Positions 23,864 through 32,549 of a DNA stretch of 46,156 nucleotides are shown here, piece by piece. Every line of letters starts with the position of its first letter. Within the stretch, counting starts at the first letter, position 1. Below the pieces are notes generated by a model that was given only the letters and a program-made list of their open reading frames with translations, was not told the origin of the DNA and did no database searches. Made by a program: the position numbers and the translations under genes. This stretch comes from Deltaproteobacteria bacterium (GTDB lineage: Bacteria > Desulfobacterota > DSM-4660 > Desulfatiglandales > B25-G16): the NCBI GenBank assembly GCA_020351915.1, contig CP070673.1, positions 3,705,816-3,751,971 on the forward strand. Reading direction: 5' to 3'.

Positions 23864-24907
23864 ATGAAACACGACAAAGCGGTCACCATAGATGGCAGGT
23901 ATGGCGAGGGCGGCGGTCAGATCCTCAGAACTGCCCTCACCCTTTCCGCGCTCTTTGCTGTTCCTCTGCATATTCATCACATCAGAGGTAATAGAAAAAA
24001 GCCGGGACTCAGGCCTCAACACCTGACAGGTGTCCATGCGCTGGCAAGAATTACCGGGGCCAGAGTAGAAGGCGCCACAGTCGACTCTTGCGAGCTCGTG
24101 TTTGAGCCTGGAGTAATAACAGGAGGGAATTACTCCTTTCAGATCGGCACTGCCGGCTCAACCGGATTAGCGCTACACACCATTATCCCTGTTTTACTTT
24201 TTGGAAAGACCCCCTCCCAAATCAAGGTCACCGGGGGTACCCATGTCCCCTGGAGCCCTTCGTTTCACTACCTTGAGGCAATCTTTGCACCTACTCTCAA
24301 AAAAATGGGTGGAGCGGTTTCCTTTGAGATCGAGCAATGGGGGTGGTATCCAAAGGGAGGTGGGAGCGTGATATCCAAAATAGACAATACACAGGGCCTA
24401 ACCGCAATTCACCTCTCCGATCGGGGTAAGCTCTTCGATCTTCATATACTTTCCGCTGTTTCCAATCTCCCGATGAGTATAGCCGAGCGGCAGCGGGACC
24501 ACGCCTTAGGAAGAATTGACCATTTAGGCCTTAGCCCCTGTATCCGAATTGAGGATGCCCCATCTCGTGGTCAAGGAACCGTCCTTTTCCTTGCTGCTCA
24601 ATTTGAAGGGAGTACAGGAGGGTTTACTTCACTGGGGCGAAAGGGAAAAAGGGCCGAAGCAGTGGCTGACGATGCCTGCAATGAGTTCTTGAGCTTCTTG
24701 GATTCAAAGGGCGTTATTGACGTGCACCTGGCTGACCAACTTGTCCTTTATATGGCCCTGGCGCAGGGGCGCTCAACCCTCATAACCGAAACCATAACTG
24801 ACCATCTCCTGACAAATGTGTGGGTAATAGAGCAATTTGCTCCGGTCACCTTCAATGTGGACCAAAAAACCGGAAAGATAGCAGTTAACGGTATGGGATT
24901 TCAATAG
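23864..24907 (+). CDS. rtcA: RNA 3'-terminal phosphate cyclase RtcA
   Basis: 347 residues from ATG 23864, which puts IDGRYGEGGGQILRTAL at the N-terminus as in known RtcA; an in-frame GTG at 23825 would add 13 atypical residues encoded by a MITE relic. HHIRGNRKKPGLRPQHL near residue 40, QIGTAGSTGLALHTI near residue 104, GWYPKGGG near residue 165 and TDHLLTNVWVIEQF near residue 315, with the histidine equivalent to E. coli His309 that is adenylylated, are present. It converts RNA 3'-phosphates to 2',3'-cyclic phosphates with ATP. No rtcB or rtcR is visible beside it. Confidence 0.94.
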   Translation: MKHDKAVTIDGRYGEGGGQILRTALTLSALFAVPLHIHHIRGNRKKPGLRPQHLTGVHALARITGARVEGATVDSCELVFEPGVITGGNYSFQIGTAGSTGLALHTIIPVLLFGKTPSQIKVTGGTHVPWSPSFHYLEAIFAPTLKKMGGAVSFEIEQWGWYPKGGGSVISKIDNTQGLTAIHLSDRGKLFDLHILSAVSNLPMSIAERQRDHALGRIDHLGLSPCIRIEDAPSRGQGTVLFLAAQFEGSTGGFTSLGRKGKRAEAVADDACNEFLSFLDSKGVIDVHLADQLVLYMALAQGRSTLITETITDHLLTNVWVIEQFAPVTFNVDQKTGKIAVNGMGFQ

Positions 24908-24919
24908 AGTGACTATTGG

Positions 24920-25372
24920 TCAGAGAAACGGAAGCTTTTCCTGTTTCCTGTATGCCAGGGCTTGGCATGATGCTATTAGGATATTTTCGTTCTCGGTAAC
25001 CTTAATATCGTAGGTTGCCGTCTTTCTAGACCGATAGACCTCCTTTGATTCCGCCCGTAATATCCCTGCCTTTGTTGGGGGGTTATGATACGTAACGGTC
25101 ATGCTCAGGGCAACAGCTACGGTACCATGAGAGTTGCATGAGATCTCAAAGGCCTCATCAATTAAAGAGAAGATGGCCCCTCCATGGATCATATCAAAGA
25201 TATTTGCCATATCATCCCTAAGATCCATCTCCACCAGTGCATACCCTGGTTCTATTTTGAGCAACCTGAGCCCCATTTTCCTGGCAAAAGGTTCGTTGGC
25301 TACCCTTTCCCAGATAGCATCCATGACTTTTTTATCATCCACTATTCCTGCGCTCCCACAGTTTTGTTTCAC
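24920..25372 (-). CDS. PaaI-type hotdog thioesterase
   Basis: 150 residues. The hotdog core has NIFDMIHGGAIFSLIDEAFE near residue 56, with the HGG and the catalytic acidic residue typical of PaaI/4HBT acyl-CoA thioesterases, followed by SMTVTYHNPPTKAGILRAES. There are no membrane spans. It probably hydrolyses an acyl- or aryl-CoA; the substrate cannot be inferred from neighbours. Convergent with rtcA. Confidence 0.88.
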   Translation of the reverse strand: MKQNCGSAGIVDDKKVMDAIWERVANEPFARKMGLRLLKIEPGYALVEMDLRDDMANIFDMIHGGAIFSLIDEAFEISCNSHGTVAVALSMTVTYHNPPTKAGILRAESKEVYRSRKTATYDIKVTENENILIASCQALAYRKQEKLPFL

Positions 25373-25582
25373 ATAGAGATTGCCTCATGACCACAAAACA
25401 TTGAGATTCAATCTATCCAAGGATACCAGCAAAGTCAATGATAATCCCCCCGGTAGCGTCCGGGTCTATAGAGGGTATGGGCGTGCTGGTGGCCGCCCCA
25501 CCGCCGATGCCCCCGTTCTCAAAACCCATGTACTTCGGAAACACTCCTAAGAAACTTGATTATCAATGGTCTTTTTTTATCT

Positions 25583-25831
25583 GACAGGATTTACTGGATC
25601 TATTGGATTTTTTTTCTTTTTCTCAGTTTCCTGAAGAAACTGAGAAAGAAGAATCCCACTACGCGGGAGAGATGAAATTGGGTTGTGCATTTTCTATGGA
25701 GTGCCATAGTACTCATCTCTGGTTTGTCCCCGGAGCCTTCTCTTGCCGCCTTTGGCGGCATTGGGTTTTTGTCCTTCCGTCCGGGAAGGACAAAAGAACA
25801 AAAAAATCATGTTAATCATGTTTATCCTGTC
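25583..25831. repeat. Composite intergenic repeat block with several hairpins
   Basis: Bounded by GACAGGAT (25583-25590) and ATCCTGTC (25824-25831). Inside are a 12-bp perfect hairpin TTTCTCAGTTTC/GAAACTGAGAAA (25619-25647), GCCGCC-TTT-GGCGGC near 25750, and a TTTTGTCCTTCC/GGAAGGACAAAA hairpin near 25768-25796. It fills most of the 25373-26004 gap. No coding family was recognised; 25436-25548 has a Gly/Pro-rich reverse frame that I could not assign. Confidence 0.62.
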
Positions 25832-26004
25832 TAATACATAAGGAAGATAGATTAGGGTTTCTTTCATGTATAACCCTGAAGCGAAGCGCCGGGGTCATTT
25901 GCTTAAAAGAGATACCCATACCCAATAAGAGGCGGAAAAATCACGAGGTTATGGTATACTATGAGCCGGCTCTGCATCGGTAATGATTAATCAAAGAGGG
26001 TTTA

Positions 26005-27183
26005 ATGGCAAACATTGCAACAGGTTTGGATCAATTCGTGCAAGAATATTGGAAACGATTCAGAGGTCAATCCTTAGGGCTCTTAGCTAACCAAGCCTCT
26101 GTGGACCATAACCTCCAAAATGCAAAGGATGTAATCTCTTCACTCCTCCCTGGACAGCTTAAGATCACTTTCGGTCCCCAACATGGATTCACGGGCGAAG
26201 ATCAGGACAATATGGTTGAGACAGAGGATTACGTTGATCCAGCGTTACATATCCCAGCAATTAGCCTGTACGGGAAAAAAACGGATAGAATATCTCATTT
26301 CCTCGATACAATAGATATTCTTGTCATTGATCTACAAGATGTCGGGACACGGGTATATACGTTTATCTCCACCATGCTCTTCTGTCTCAAAGAAGCTGCC
26401 AAGGCAGGAAAGAGAGTTCTTTTGTTAGACAGGCCCAATCCTTTGGGCGGAGTAATAGTAGAGGGAAATCTTTTGCGCCCTGAGTTTTACTCCCTTGTGG
26501 GCCCTTTCGCACTTCCCATGCGCCACGGAATGACTATGGGGGAGCTGGCAAACCTATTTATAGATGCCTTTCAGATCGACTGCGAACTCACCGTGCTTCC
26601 ACTCAAAGGCTGGTTTCGGCACATGTTATGGAAGGATACCGGACTACGATGGGTCATGCCTTCTCCCAATATGCCCCTTTCAGAAACCGCTCAGGTATAT
26701 CCGGGACAGGTTATCTGGGAAGGCACAAATATCTCAGAAGGGAGGGGCACATGCCGCCCGTTCGAGATATTTGGTGCACCCTTTATCAATCCCTTCGTTA
26801 TCAAGAAACAATTGGCATCTGAAGACATGGAAGGATGCTATCTGCAGGAGTATTACTTTCGGCCTACGTTCAACAAATGGAAGAACGAACGGTGTGGAGG
26901 CTTTATGATTCACGTAATAGATCCTATTACCTATAGACCATACCGCACATCACTTGCCTTACTCACAATCATAAAAAAAACCTATGGGGACGAATTCACC
27001 TGGCGCAAACCACCGTATGAATATGATTTCGAGAGGTTCCCCATAGATCTCATTTCAGGAGATTCTTCAATAAGGCTTGCCTTAGAAGAGGGAAAAGAAA
27101 GCAAAGAACTAATTGCGGATTACATCCAAGAACTGGAAGGCTTCCTTGAGTTCAGAAAGCCATACCTAATCTATAAAGAATAA
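26005..27183 (+). CDS. DUF1343 / NamZ-like exo-beta-N-acetylmuramidase
   Basis: 392 residues with the DUF1343 fold end to end. LLANQASVDHNLQNAKDVI near residue 26, FGPQHGFTGEDQDNMVETED near residue 53, ILVIDLQDVGTRVYTF near residue 108, LDRPNPLGG near residue 141, MRHGMTMGELANLF and EGTNISEGRGTCRPFE near residue 238 are the conserved blocks of the NamZ group, which releases terminal MurNAc from peptidoglycan fragments. Characterised members are often exported, but no signal peptide or lipobox is visible here, so it may act on recycled muropeptides in the cytoplasm. The ATG has AAAGAGGG upstream. Confidence 0.87.
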   Translation: MANIATGLDQFVQEYWKRFRGQSLGLLANQASVDHNLQNAKDVISSLLPGQLKITFGPQHGFTGEDQDNMVETEDYVDPALHIPAISLYGKKTDRISHFLDTIDILVIDLQDVGTRVYTFISTMLFCLKEAAKAGKRVLLLDRPNPLGGVIVEGNLLRPEFYSLVGPFALPMRHGMTMGELANLFIDAFQIDCELTVLPLKGWFRHMLWKDTGLRWVMPSPNMPLSETAQVYPGQVIWEGTNISEGRGTCRPFEIFGAPFINPFVIKKQLASEDMEGCYLQEYYFRPTFNKWKNERCGGFMIHVIDPITYRPYRTSLALLTIIKKTYGDEFTWRKPPYEYDFERFPIDLISGDSSIRLALEEGKESKELIADYIQELEGFLEFRKPYLIYKE

Positions 27184-27195
27184 TGGTACCTAATC

Positions 27196-28098
27196 TTATT
27201 TCAGTCTTTTTTTGGCGAGCTCTGCCTCTCTGGTCTTTGGAAAATTCCTCAGGAGTTTCTTATAGACAAGGGTAGCGGTGGTCTTATCGTCAATCTTTTC
27301 AAAGGCGAGGGCCTGGTGGAGCATAGCTGAGGGAACCTTATTTCCCTGTGGGTAGTCGTTAATGACCTTCTGATAGGCCAGGATCGCCTCCTCGTATTTC
27401 TCTAAAGCGCGGTGACACTCACCGATCCAGAAATAGGCATTATCTGCCAGGTCAGATTTGGGGTACGAGGCAAGAAATTTGTTAAAACCAGCTATAGCCT
27501 CATCATAGCTACCATCCCAATAGTATCCCAATGTCTTTTCATAGAGGGCTGATTCGGTTTGCGGAGCACCACCTTGCGTACCTCCCACTTCCGCCTGAGG
27601 CTTCTTTTTGGGGCGTGCTGTCTCAGAGCTCTCCTGACGCTCAAGACGCTCCATCTTTGCTGCAAGGTCTTCAACCGTAGAGGAAAGCCGTGTCACCTGG
27701 GATACCAGGGCATCCTGCTTGGTCGTGTCCTTCTCTACTGTCCTTTTCAACAAATGCCCGGTCTCTTCAACCCTGCCGGTCAATGTTTGAATAGTATCCC
27801 TCATTTCCACCAGGTCCGCCTCAAGTTGGGCAAGGCTGACCCGCAGAGACTCCTGATCCCCCTTCAGGGTAATTCCTATGCCTTTTTCTATTTCCTTTTG
27901 CTGCGCCTCGCTAGCCTTGATTTGTTCCTCCAGCTTCTGGAGGGCTTTCCCCAAGCTATCTAAATCTTTCTTGGTTTGTCTATTGAGGGCATTGACCTGC
28001 TTGTGAAGATAAACAACATCCTGCTGGGAGGCACAGGCTGTTAGGAAAAAAACAAGGATCGAAAATACCATGAGTAATCTTATGAATCTGCTAGCCAT
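27196..28098 (-). CDS. cpoB: Tol-Pal system protein CpoB (YbgF)
   Basis: 300 residues. A signal sequence ends in a lipobox-like LTACAS near residue 22, so it is probably a periplasmic lipoprotein rather than the soluble E. coli form. Residues about 30-155 are a long coiled coil (LHKQVNALNRQTKKDLDSLG...). Residues about 180-300 hold three TPR-like repeats (YDEAIAGFNKFLASYPKSDL, YEEAILAYQKVINDYPQGNK, TATLVYKKLLRNFPKTREAE). CpoB couples peptidoglycan synthesis to outer-membrane constriction with Tol-Pal. Last gene of the Tol-Pal cluster. Confidence 0.93.
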   Translation of the reverse strand: MASRFIRLLMVFSILVFFLTACASQQDVVYLHKQVNALNRQTKKDLDSLGKALQKLEEQIKASEAQQKEIEKGIGITLKGDQESLRVSLAQLEADLVEMRDTIQTLTGRVEETGHLLKRTVEKDTTKQDALVSQVTRLSSTVEDLAAKMERLERQESSETARPKKKPQAEVGGTQGGAPQTESALYEKTLGYYWDGSYDEAIAGFNKFLASYPKSDLADNAYFWIGECHRALEKYEEAILAYQKVINDYPQGNKVPSAMLHQALAFEKIDDKTTATLVYKKLLRNFPKTREAELAKKRLK

Positions 28099-28257
28099 CC
28101 CTTTGTCCTTCTACCGCCCCTTTGGGCTATAGTGCCTCGTGTTGCATCAAGACTCTCTTGTGCTTTACATGCCTATTGGCAAGTCGGTGGTTGGCAGCAA
28201 AATCCAGTCGTATACCGAAACAGCTTTGCCTCCCAGATGTCTACCTTGCGAGAACTA

Positions 28258-28875
28258 TCAACGAACAAGCACAAAGTCATCACGTCTGTTCTGGGACCAT
28301 GATTCTTCGTTATGTCCCAGGCTGCGGGGCCTCTCTTCACCATAGCTAATCGTTTCTATTCTGTCAGCAGCGATTCCAAGAGAGATGAAAAAGTTTTTGG
28401 CGCTACTGCCCCTTCTCTCTCCGAGGGCAAGATTGTACTCGTTGGTACCCCTTTCATCACAGTTGCCCTCGATCCTTACCCGCATATCTGGATAATCCTT
28501 CAGAAATGCTGCCTTTTCCTGAAGAACAGGCCTATACTCTAGCCTAATGAAAGACTTATCAAAATCAAAGTAGATTGCTTCCGCTTCAAATTTTGCAGCC
28601 CTTCTTTCCATCCAAGCCTTTTCCTCGTCAATTGCAGCCTCCGCTTTCTTGGCCTCTTCCAGTTCCTTGAGCCTTTCAATCTTGGCCTCCTCCACTTTCT
28701 CTTCCTTTGCCGCGGGCACAGCTGGCTTCTCCTCCTCTACCTTTGCAACCTCCGGGGCAGGCGCCTCCACCGCCTTCTCTTCTGTTATCACCTGCTTCTT
28801 AGCACATGAGGACAGTAAGAAAATGGATGAAAATGCAAAAACCACCAGTGTTGCAACTACCAGATTCCTCTTCAT
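28258..28875 (-). CDS. pal: Peptidoglycan-associated lipoprotein Pal
   Basis: 205 residues. Lipoprotein signal with lipobox LLSSCAKK (acylated Cys near residue 24), then an unusually long Ala/Glu/Lys-rich linker (residues about 30-85), and the OmpA-like domain: IYFDFDKSFIRLEYRPVLQE, VRIEGNCDERGTNEYNLALG and the C-terminal RRDDFVLVR. The Asp and Arg that bind meso-DAP (NCDERGTNEYN) are present. A strong AAGGAGGTAAAG ribosome-binding site precedes the ATG. It anchors the outer membrane to peptidoglycan. Confidence 0.96.
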   Translation of the reverse strand: MKRNLVVATLVVFAFSSIFLLSSCAKKQVITEEKAVEAPAPEVAKVEEEKPAVPAAKEEKVEEAKIERLKELEEAKKAEAAIDEEKAWMERRAAKFEAEAIYFDFDKSFIRLEYRPVLQEKAAFLKDYPDMRVRIEGNCDERGTNEYNLALGERRGSSAKNFFISLGIAADRIETISYGEERPRSLGHNEESWSQNRRDDFVLVR

Positions 28876-29009
28876 GAGTCTTTACCTCCTTGTTTTAGGT
28901 TATCTAAGTACATTCTCATTATTCATAAGTGTGATCCTATACCACTTCTCGACCACAATTTCAAGTGTTTAGATGTGCTATGGCATTTTTCCTGAAAAGG
29001 TATTGGTAA

Positions 29010-30374
29010 TCATTTCACCTGTTGAGCCCAAGAAGGTGAGAGTTGGTCATTTGCAAAAAAGGTTACCTGCCTCTGGTTTTCTCCATTGGCATTGGAGATA
29101 AAAATATGGTAATTTCCGTCTGTTCTGTTTGAACTGAACGCAAGGTACCGTCCGTCAGGAGACCAACATGGGTCTTCATTGTTACCCTGACCCTGGGTGA
29201 TTCTCCGCAGATCACCTCCATCTGGCGAAATGGTGTAGATATCAAAGCGCCCATCTGAGGAACCAGCAAAAGCAATCCGGTCGAGCTTTGACCATGCAGG
29301 CGAGGTATTATAGCTTCCTTCAAAGGTTAATCTTTCAACCCGCTCATTTCTGAGATCAAGGATATATATCTGGGGTGAGCCTGATCTATTGGAGACAAAG
29401 GCCATCTTTTCCCCGTCTGGAGAAAATGTTGGAGATACATCGATTCCCCAATTCTTGGTCAGGCGCTTTACTATTTTTCCTGTTGTATCAATCAAATAGA
29501 TATCTGGATTTCCGCTTATGGTAAGGGTCAGGGCAAGCTCTTTTCCATTCGGTCTCCAGGCGGCTGCGATGTTCAGGCCCTCTCGATCAGAGATTTTTTT
29601 CGTCCCTCCCTTGATCATATCATACATGAAAAGCACCGTGCCCGAATCACGGAAGGAGGTATAAATCATCCGATCCCCTGAAGGAGAACACCGGGGTGAG
29701 AGTGTAATCGTACGGTGGGAGGTTATTTGCTTAAGATTGTGCCCATCATAGTCAGCTAGATAAATCTCTTTTTGACCGGTGGAGGTTCCAACAAAGGCAA
29801 TCTTGGTTAGGAATGGCCCGGGATGTCTGGTCAAGGCAAACAGGATGTCATTCGCGAGACGATGCATGAGGTACCGTGATTGCTCGACTAAACCGAGTAT
29901 CCTTTTTCCATAAACTTGGTTGCCAGAGAAGACCTCAAATAATCGCGCCTCTACCTTAAGCTGTTGGCCAATGCATTCATAACCGGCTTTCAGGAGAAGT
30001 TCGGTTCCAATGACAGACCAATCCTTAAAATTTATGCTGTCACGGGTAATCCCAGCCCCAGGCCCTTCAATAAAGGAGCCTTTGTCCAGCGGCCTAAAAT
30101 ACCCACTGAGATCAAAATCGTTGGATATACTTCCGGCAAGTTTACTACCGAGTTCTGGGTGTTCGTTCTTGTGACCTAAGTACTTGAAATCGGGTACAGC
30201 AATCGATATCCTTCTCATTGACGGAGAAGTTATGTCTATGTAGAGCTTGGCCTCGGCATCGCTCGCTTCCAAAATGACACCAACCCCGAGAACCAGAATC
30301 CACATCAGTAGCTGGGAGATTACTCCCCCACTAAACAAGATCTTTGAGACTAAAATTGATTTCAACCTCTTCAT
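29010..30374 (-). CDS. tolB: Tol-Pal system beta-propeller protein TolB
   Basis: 454 residues. N-terminal hydrophobic export signal (residues about 12-40, ending near EASDAEAKL), then the TolB N-domain (ISIAVPDFKYLG...DFDLSGYFRPLD) and a six-bladed WD40-like propeller with repeated SP.WSPDG-type motifs (LSPRCSPSGDRMIYTSFRDS, VSPTFSPDGEKMAFVSNRSG, EDPCWSPDGRYLAFSSNRTD). It is periplasmic and binds Pal. The start codon lies inside the end of tolA (44-bp overlap), which suggests translational coupling. The 134-bp gap to pal shows no element. Confidence 0.96.
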   Translation of the reverse strand: MKRLKSILVSKILFSGGVISQLLMWILVLGVGVILEASDAEAKLYIDITSPSMRRISIAVPDFKYLGHKNEHPELGSKLAGSISNDFDLSGYFRPLDKGSFIEGPGAGITRDSINFKDWSVIGTELLLKAGYECIGQQLKVEARLFEVFSGNQVYGKRILGLVEQSRYLMHRLANDILFALTRHPGPFLTKIAFVGTSTGQKEIYLADYDGHNLKQITSHRTITLSPRCSPSGDRMIYTSFRDSGTVLFMYDMIKGGTKKISDREGLNIAAAWRPNGKELALTLTISGNPDIYLIDTTGKIVKRLTKNWGIDVSPTFSPDGEKMAFVSNRSGSPQIYILDLRNERVERLTFEGSYNTSPAWSKLDRIAFAGSSDGRFDIYTISPDGGDLRRITQGQGNNEDPCWSPDGRYLAFSSNRTDGNYHIFISNANGENQRQVTFFANDQLSPSWAQQVK

Positions 30375-31179
30375 TCCTTTTCTTATACCCAGGCGGAAAT
30401 TGGGGGAGAGGGTCTGATTTCTCTACGGCCTTCAGCACAGAATCATCAAACAGAGGATCATGAGATCGCTTCTTAAACGATTGCTTTAGTATCTTTCCAT
30501 CTTTTCTTACAGTCAAAATAACCACGGCTTCAGGCATTTTCCCTTTTTTTGTATTGATAAGAGCAACCGGATAGGACCAGTTATTCTTGATAGCAGTTTC
30601 AATCTCCATTTGATACAGTGCAATAACCTTGCCTACCTCAGAAGACGTTCCAAAGTGCGCGCCCACTTCCCCCGGAGAGGAAACTCCCGTCTGTCCTTCA
30701 GGTTCGCCCTGGGTTTCAGCGGGCTGTACCGTCTCTTCTTCTTTGGGTTGTTCTGTCTCTTCCCTGAGTACCTTTTTTTCAATTTTGGAGATGGCTTCGT
30801 CTATGAGCCCTGAAGAGGAGGAACCGCTATCCTGAGGTTTTGGCAGAGGTTTCGGAGAAATCCTCTTTGCCACAACGGGCACCCTTTTTTTCTTTCCAAC
30901 GGCAATCCGCTGCGTCCCGGTTTTTGAAATACGAGCTGTTTTCTGCCCTTTTGTTACAGCCCTTCCCTGGGCACTACCCTTTCCCGTGACTTTTGCTGGG
31001 TACCCTACCAGCTCAACATGATATATTCTGTCCTCAATGAATGGATAACGAACAGTATTTTTTGGGACGAACAGGATGGTTGAGAAAATCCCCAGATGAA
31101 ACAGGAGGGAGAGCACCATCATAGGGACCCATTTCTCTTCCTTAAACCCTGAACTACCTATGAGCCGTGTTGCCGTCAT
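30331..31179 (-). CDS. tolA: TolA/TonB-like energy-transducing protein
   Basis: 282 residues. An N-terminal transmembrane helix (MMVLSLLFHLGIFSTILFVP, residues about 18-38) is followed by a basic and Pro/Glu-rich periplasmic spacer (GKKKRVPVVAKRISPKPLP, then EETEQPKEEETVQPAETQGE). The C-terminal TonB/TolA domain reads IETAIKNNWSYPVALINTKK, AVVILTVRKDGKILKQSFKK and the terminal FPPGYKKRNEEVEINFSL. It transmits proton-motive energy from TolQR to TolB/Pal. Its ATG overlaps the tolR stop by 4 bp. Confidence 0.9.
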   Translation of the reverse strand: MTATRLIGSSGFKEEKWVPMMVLSLLFHLGIFSTILFVPKNTVRYPFIEDRIYHVELVGYPAKVTGKGSAQGRAVTKGQKTARISKTGTQRIAVGKKKRVPVVAKRISPKPLPKPQDSGSSSSGLIDEAISKIEKKVLREETEQPKEEETVQPAETQGEPEGQTGVSSPGEVGAHFGTSSEVGKVIALYQMEIETAIKNNWSYPVALINTKKGKMPEAVVILTVRKDGKILKQSFKKRSHDPLFDDSVLKAVEKSDPLPQFPPGYKKRNEEVEINFSLKDLV

Positions 31180-31583
31180 TTACGTAAAGGCTCTGTTATC
31201 ATTCCTACTTTGGTAATTCCAGCCTCTTTAACCTGGGACATCACGGTCATTACAAAACCATAAGGAACATTCTTATCAGCCTGGAGCAAGATCTCCTTTG
31301 TTGCTCTATTTGCGAATATCTTATTCAACTTGCCCTTGAGATCTCCTAATTCAACCTTGTAGTTCTCAATAAAAATGTCCCTTTTATTGGTTATCGATAG
31401 TATGAGAGGGTCTTCTTGGGTCTTTATGCTCTTACTTTCGGTTGTGGGAAGATCTACCTTGACCCCATGTGTCATCATTGGCGCGGTCACCATAAATATG
31501 ATAAGCAATACCAACATGACATCAACCAGGGGTGTCACGTTAATATCTGATATCAGATCTTGTTGACCTTCATTCCCATCCAT
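31176..31583 (-). CDS. tolR: ExbD/TolR proton channel component
   Basis: 135 residues. One transmembrane helix with the essential channel aspartate in DINVTPLVDVMLVLLIIFMV (near residue 22). Periplasmic domain: GVKVDLPTTESKSIKTQEDP, ITNKRDIFIENYKVELGDL and ILLQADKNVPYGFVMTVMSQ, typical of ExbD/TolR. It works with TolQ to harvest the proton gradient. Its ATG overlaps the tolQ stop (TAATG). Confidence 0.95.
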   Translation of the reverse strand: MDGNEGQQDLISDINVTPLVDVMLVLLIIFMVTAPMMTHGVKVDLPTTESKSIKTQEDPLILSITNKRDIFIENYKVELGDLKGKLNKIFANRATKEILLQADKNVPYGFVMTVMSQVKEAGITKVGMITEPLRK

Positions 31584-32338
31584 TACAAATCACCTCGTGC
31601 CCTCTCGCTTGACGCCCTCTTCAGCAACCCTCTCTCGATTAAGTTCGTAAGGTCGGAGATGAAACTTCCCATCTCTATCTGAGATGATCTTATCCGGCGG
31701 TTGAAATAATTGAAGGCTACAACTGCCGGTATGGCTGCAGCTAGCCCTGCTGCGGTAGCAATGAGGGCCTCAGCTATACCGGGCGCCACAACCCCCAAGC
31801 TGGCAGAACCCTTCATGCCGATCGCCCTGAATGAGGTCATAATACCCCAAACCGTACCAAAAAGCCCGATAAAGGGGCAGGTATTGCCGGTAGTGGCTAA
31901 AAAGGTCAGTCCCTTTTCCAGACGTCCGCTCTGGATGGAGAGAGTCTTTCTGGCAGCCCTTTGCACATTCTCCATGATCGGCTGCTGTGACTGAAATGCC
32001 GTACTGTCATCTGGATTCCCCTGAAGTGTCTTTGTTCGGCTAAATTCTGCATAACCGGCCCTGAAAATCTTGGCGAGCGGGCTAAACTTGAATGTCTTAG
32101 TTTCCAAATAAACCCGGCCTATCTCCCTGCTGGAGGAAAAAAGCTCCAAAAATTCTTCATTTTCCTCCCGAAACCTCTTGAGCAATCGTAACTTCATAAA
32201 GACTATGGTCCACGAAGTGACAGAGAAAAAGAGCAGGAGCACAAGAACGAACTTTACCATTGGGCCAGCATTATAAACCATCTGAACAATATCCGTCCCA
32301 AAAACATCTGATCCTAGAAACTGCAAAGCATATGGCAT
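31583..32338 (-). CDS. tolQ: MotA/TolQ/ExbB proton channel component TolQ
   Basis: 251 residues from the ATG at 32338, which has AAGGAAG at proper spacing; a GTG at 32347 is too close to it. Three hydrophobic spans are visible: VKFVLVLLLFFSVTSWTIVF (near residue 28), FLATTGNTCPFIGLFGTVWG (near residue 146) and IAEALIATAAGLAAAIPAVV (near residue 190). The TolQ/ExbB block PFIGLFGTVWGIMTSFRAIG is intact. First gene of tolQRAB-pal-cpoB, whose order equals the E. coli one. The 202-bp upstream gap is AT-rich, with no repeat. Confidence 0.95.
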   Translation of the reverse strand: MPYALQFLGSDVFGTDIVQMVYNAGPMVKFVLVLLLFFSVTSWTIVFMKLRLLKRFREENEEFLELFSSSREIGRVYLETKTFKFSPLAKIFRAGYAEFSRTKTLQGNPDDSTAFQSQQPIMENVQRAARKTLSIQSGRLEKGLTFLATTGNTCPFIGLFGTVWGIMTSFRAIGMKGSASLGVVAPGIAEALIATAAGLAAAIPAVVAFNYFNRRIRSSQIEMGSFISDLTNLIERGLLKRASSERARGDL

Positions 32339-32549
32339 GAAATACACTCTTCCTTTCTCATACAGGGTTATTAATCATACTATACTATCATACACTACGT
32401 AAACAAAATTGCCAAATTCAATTTCAACACAAATACAGAAATACCAGCATTTTTTGCCTTTAATTGTTTTTACTCTTATGATAATCTACATATCTTGTGC
32501 AGAAATTCCCGTACTCGGGTGAAGATAGGCTATTTGCTGAGCCAATATT

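Noticed and set aside
25436-25548. Gly/Pro-rich reverse reading stretch (MGFENGGIGGGAATSTPIPS)
   Set aside because: Too short, no ribosome-binding site and no family recognised; could be a gene relic, but I cannot support it.
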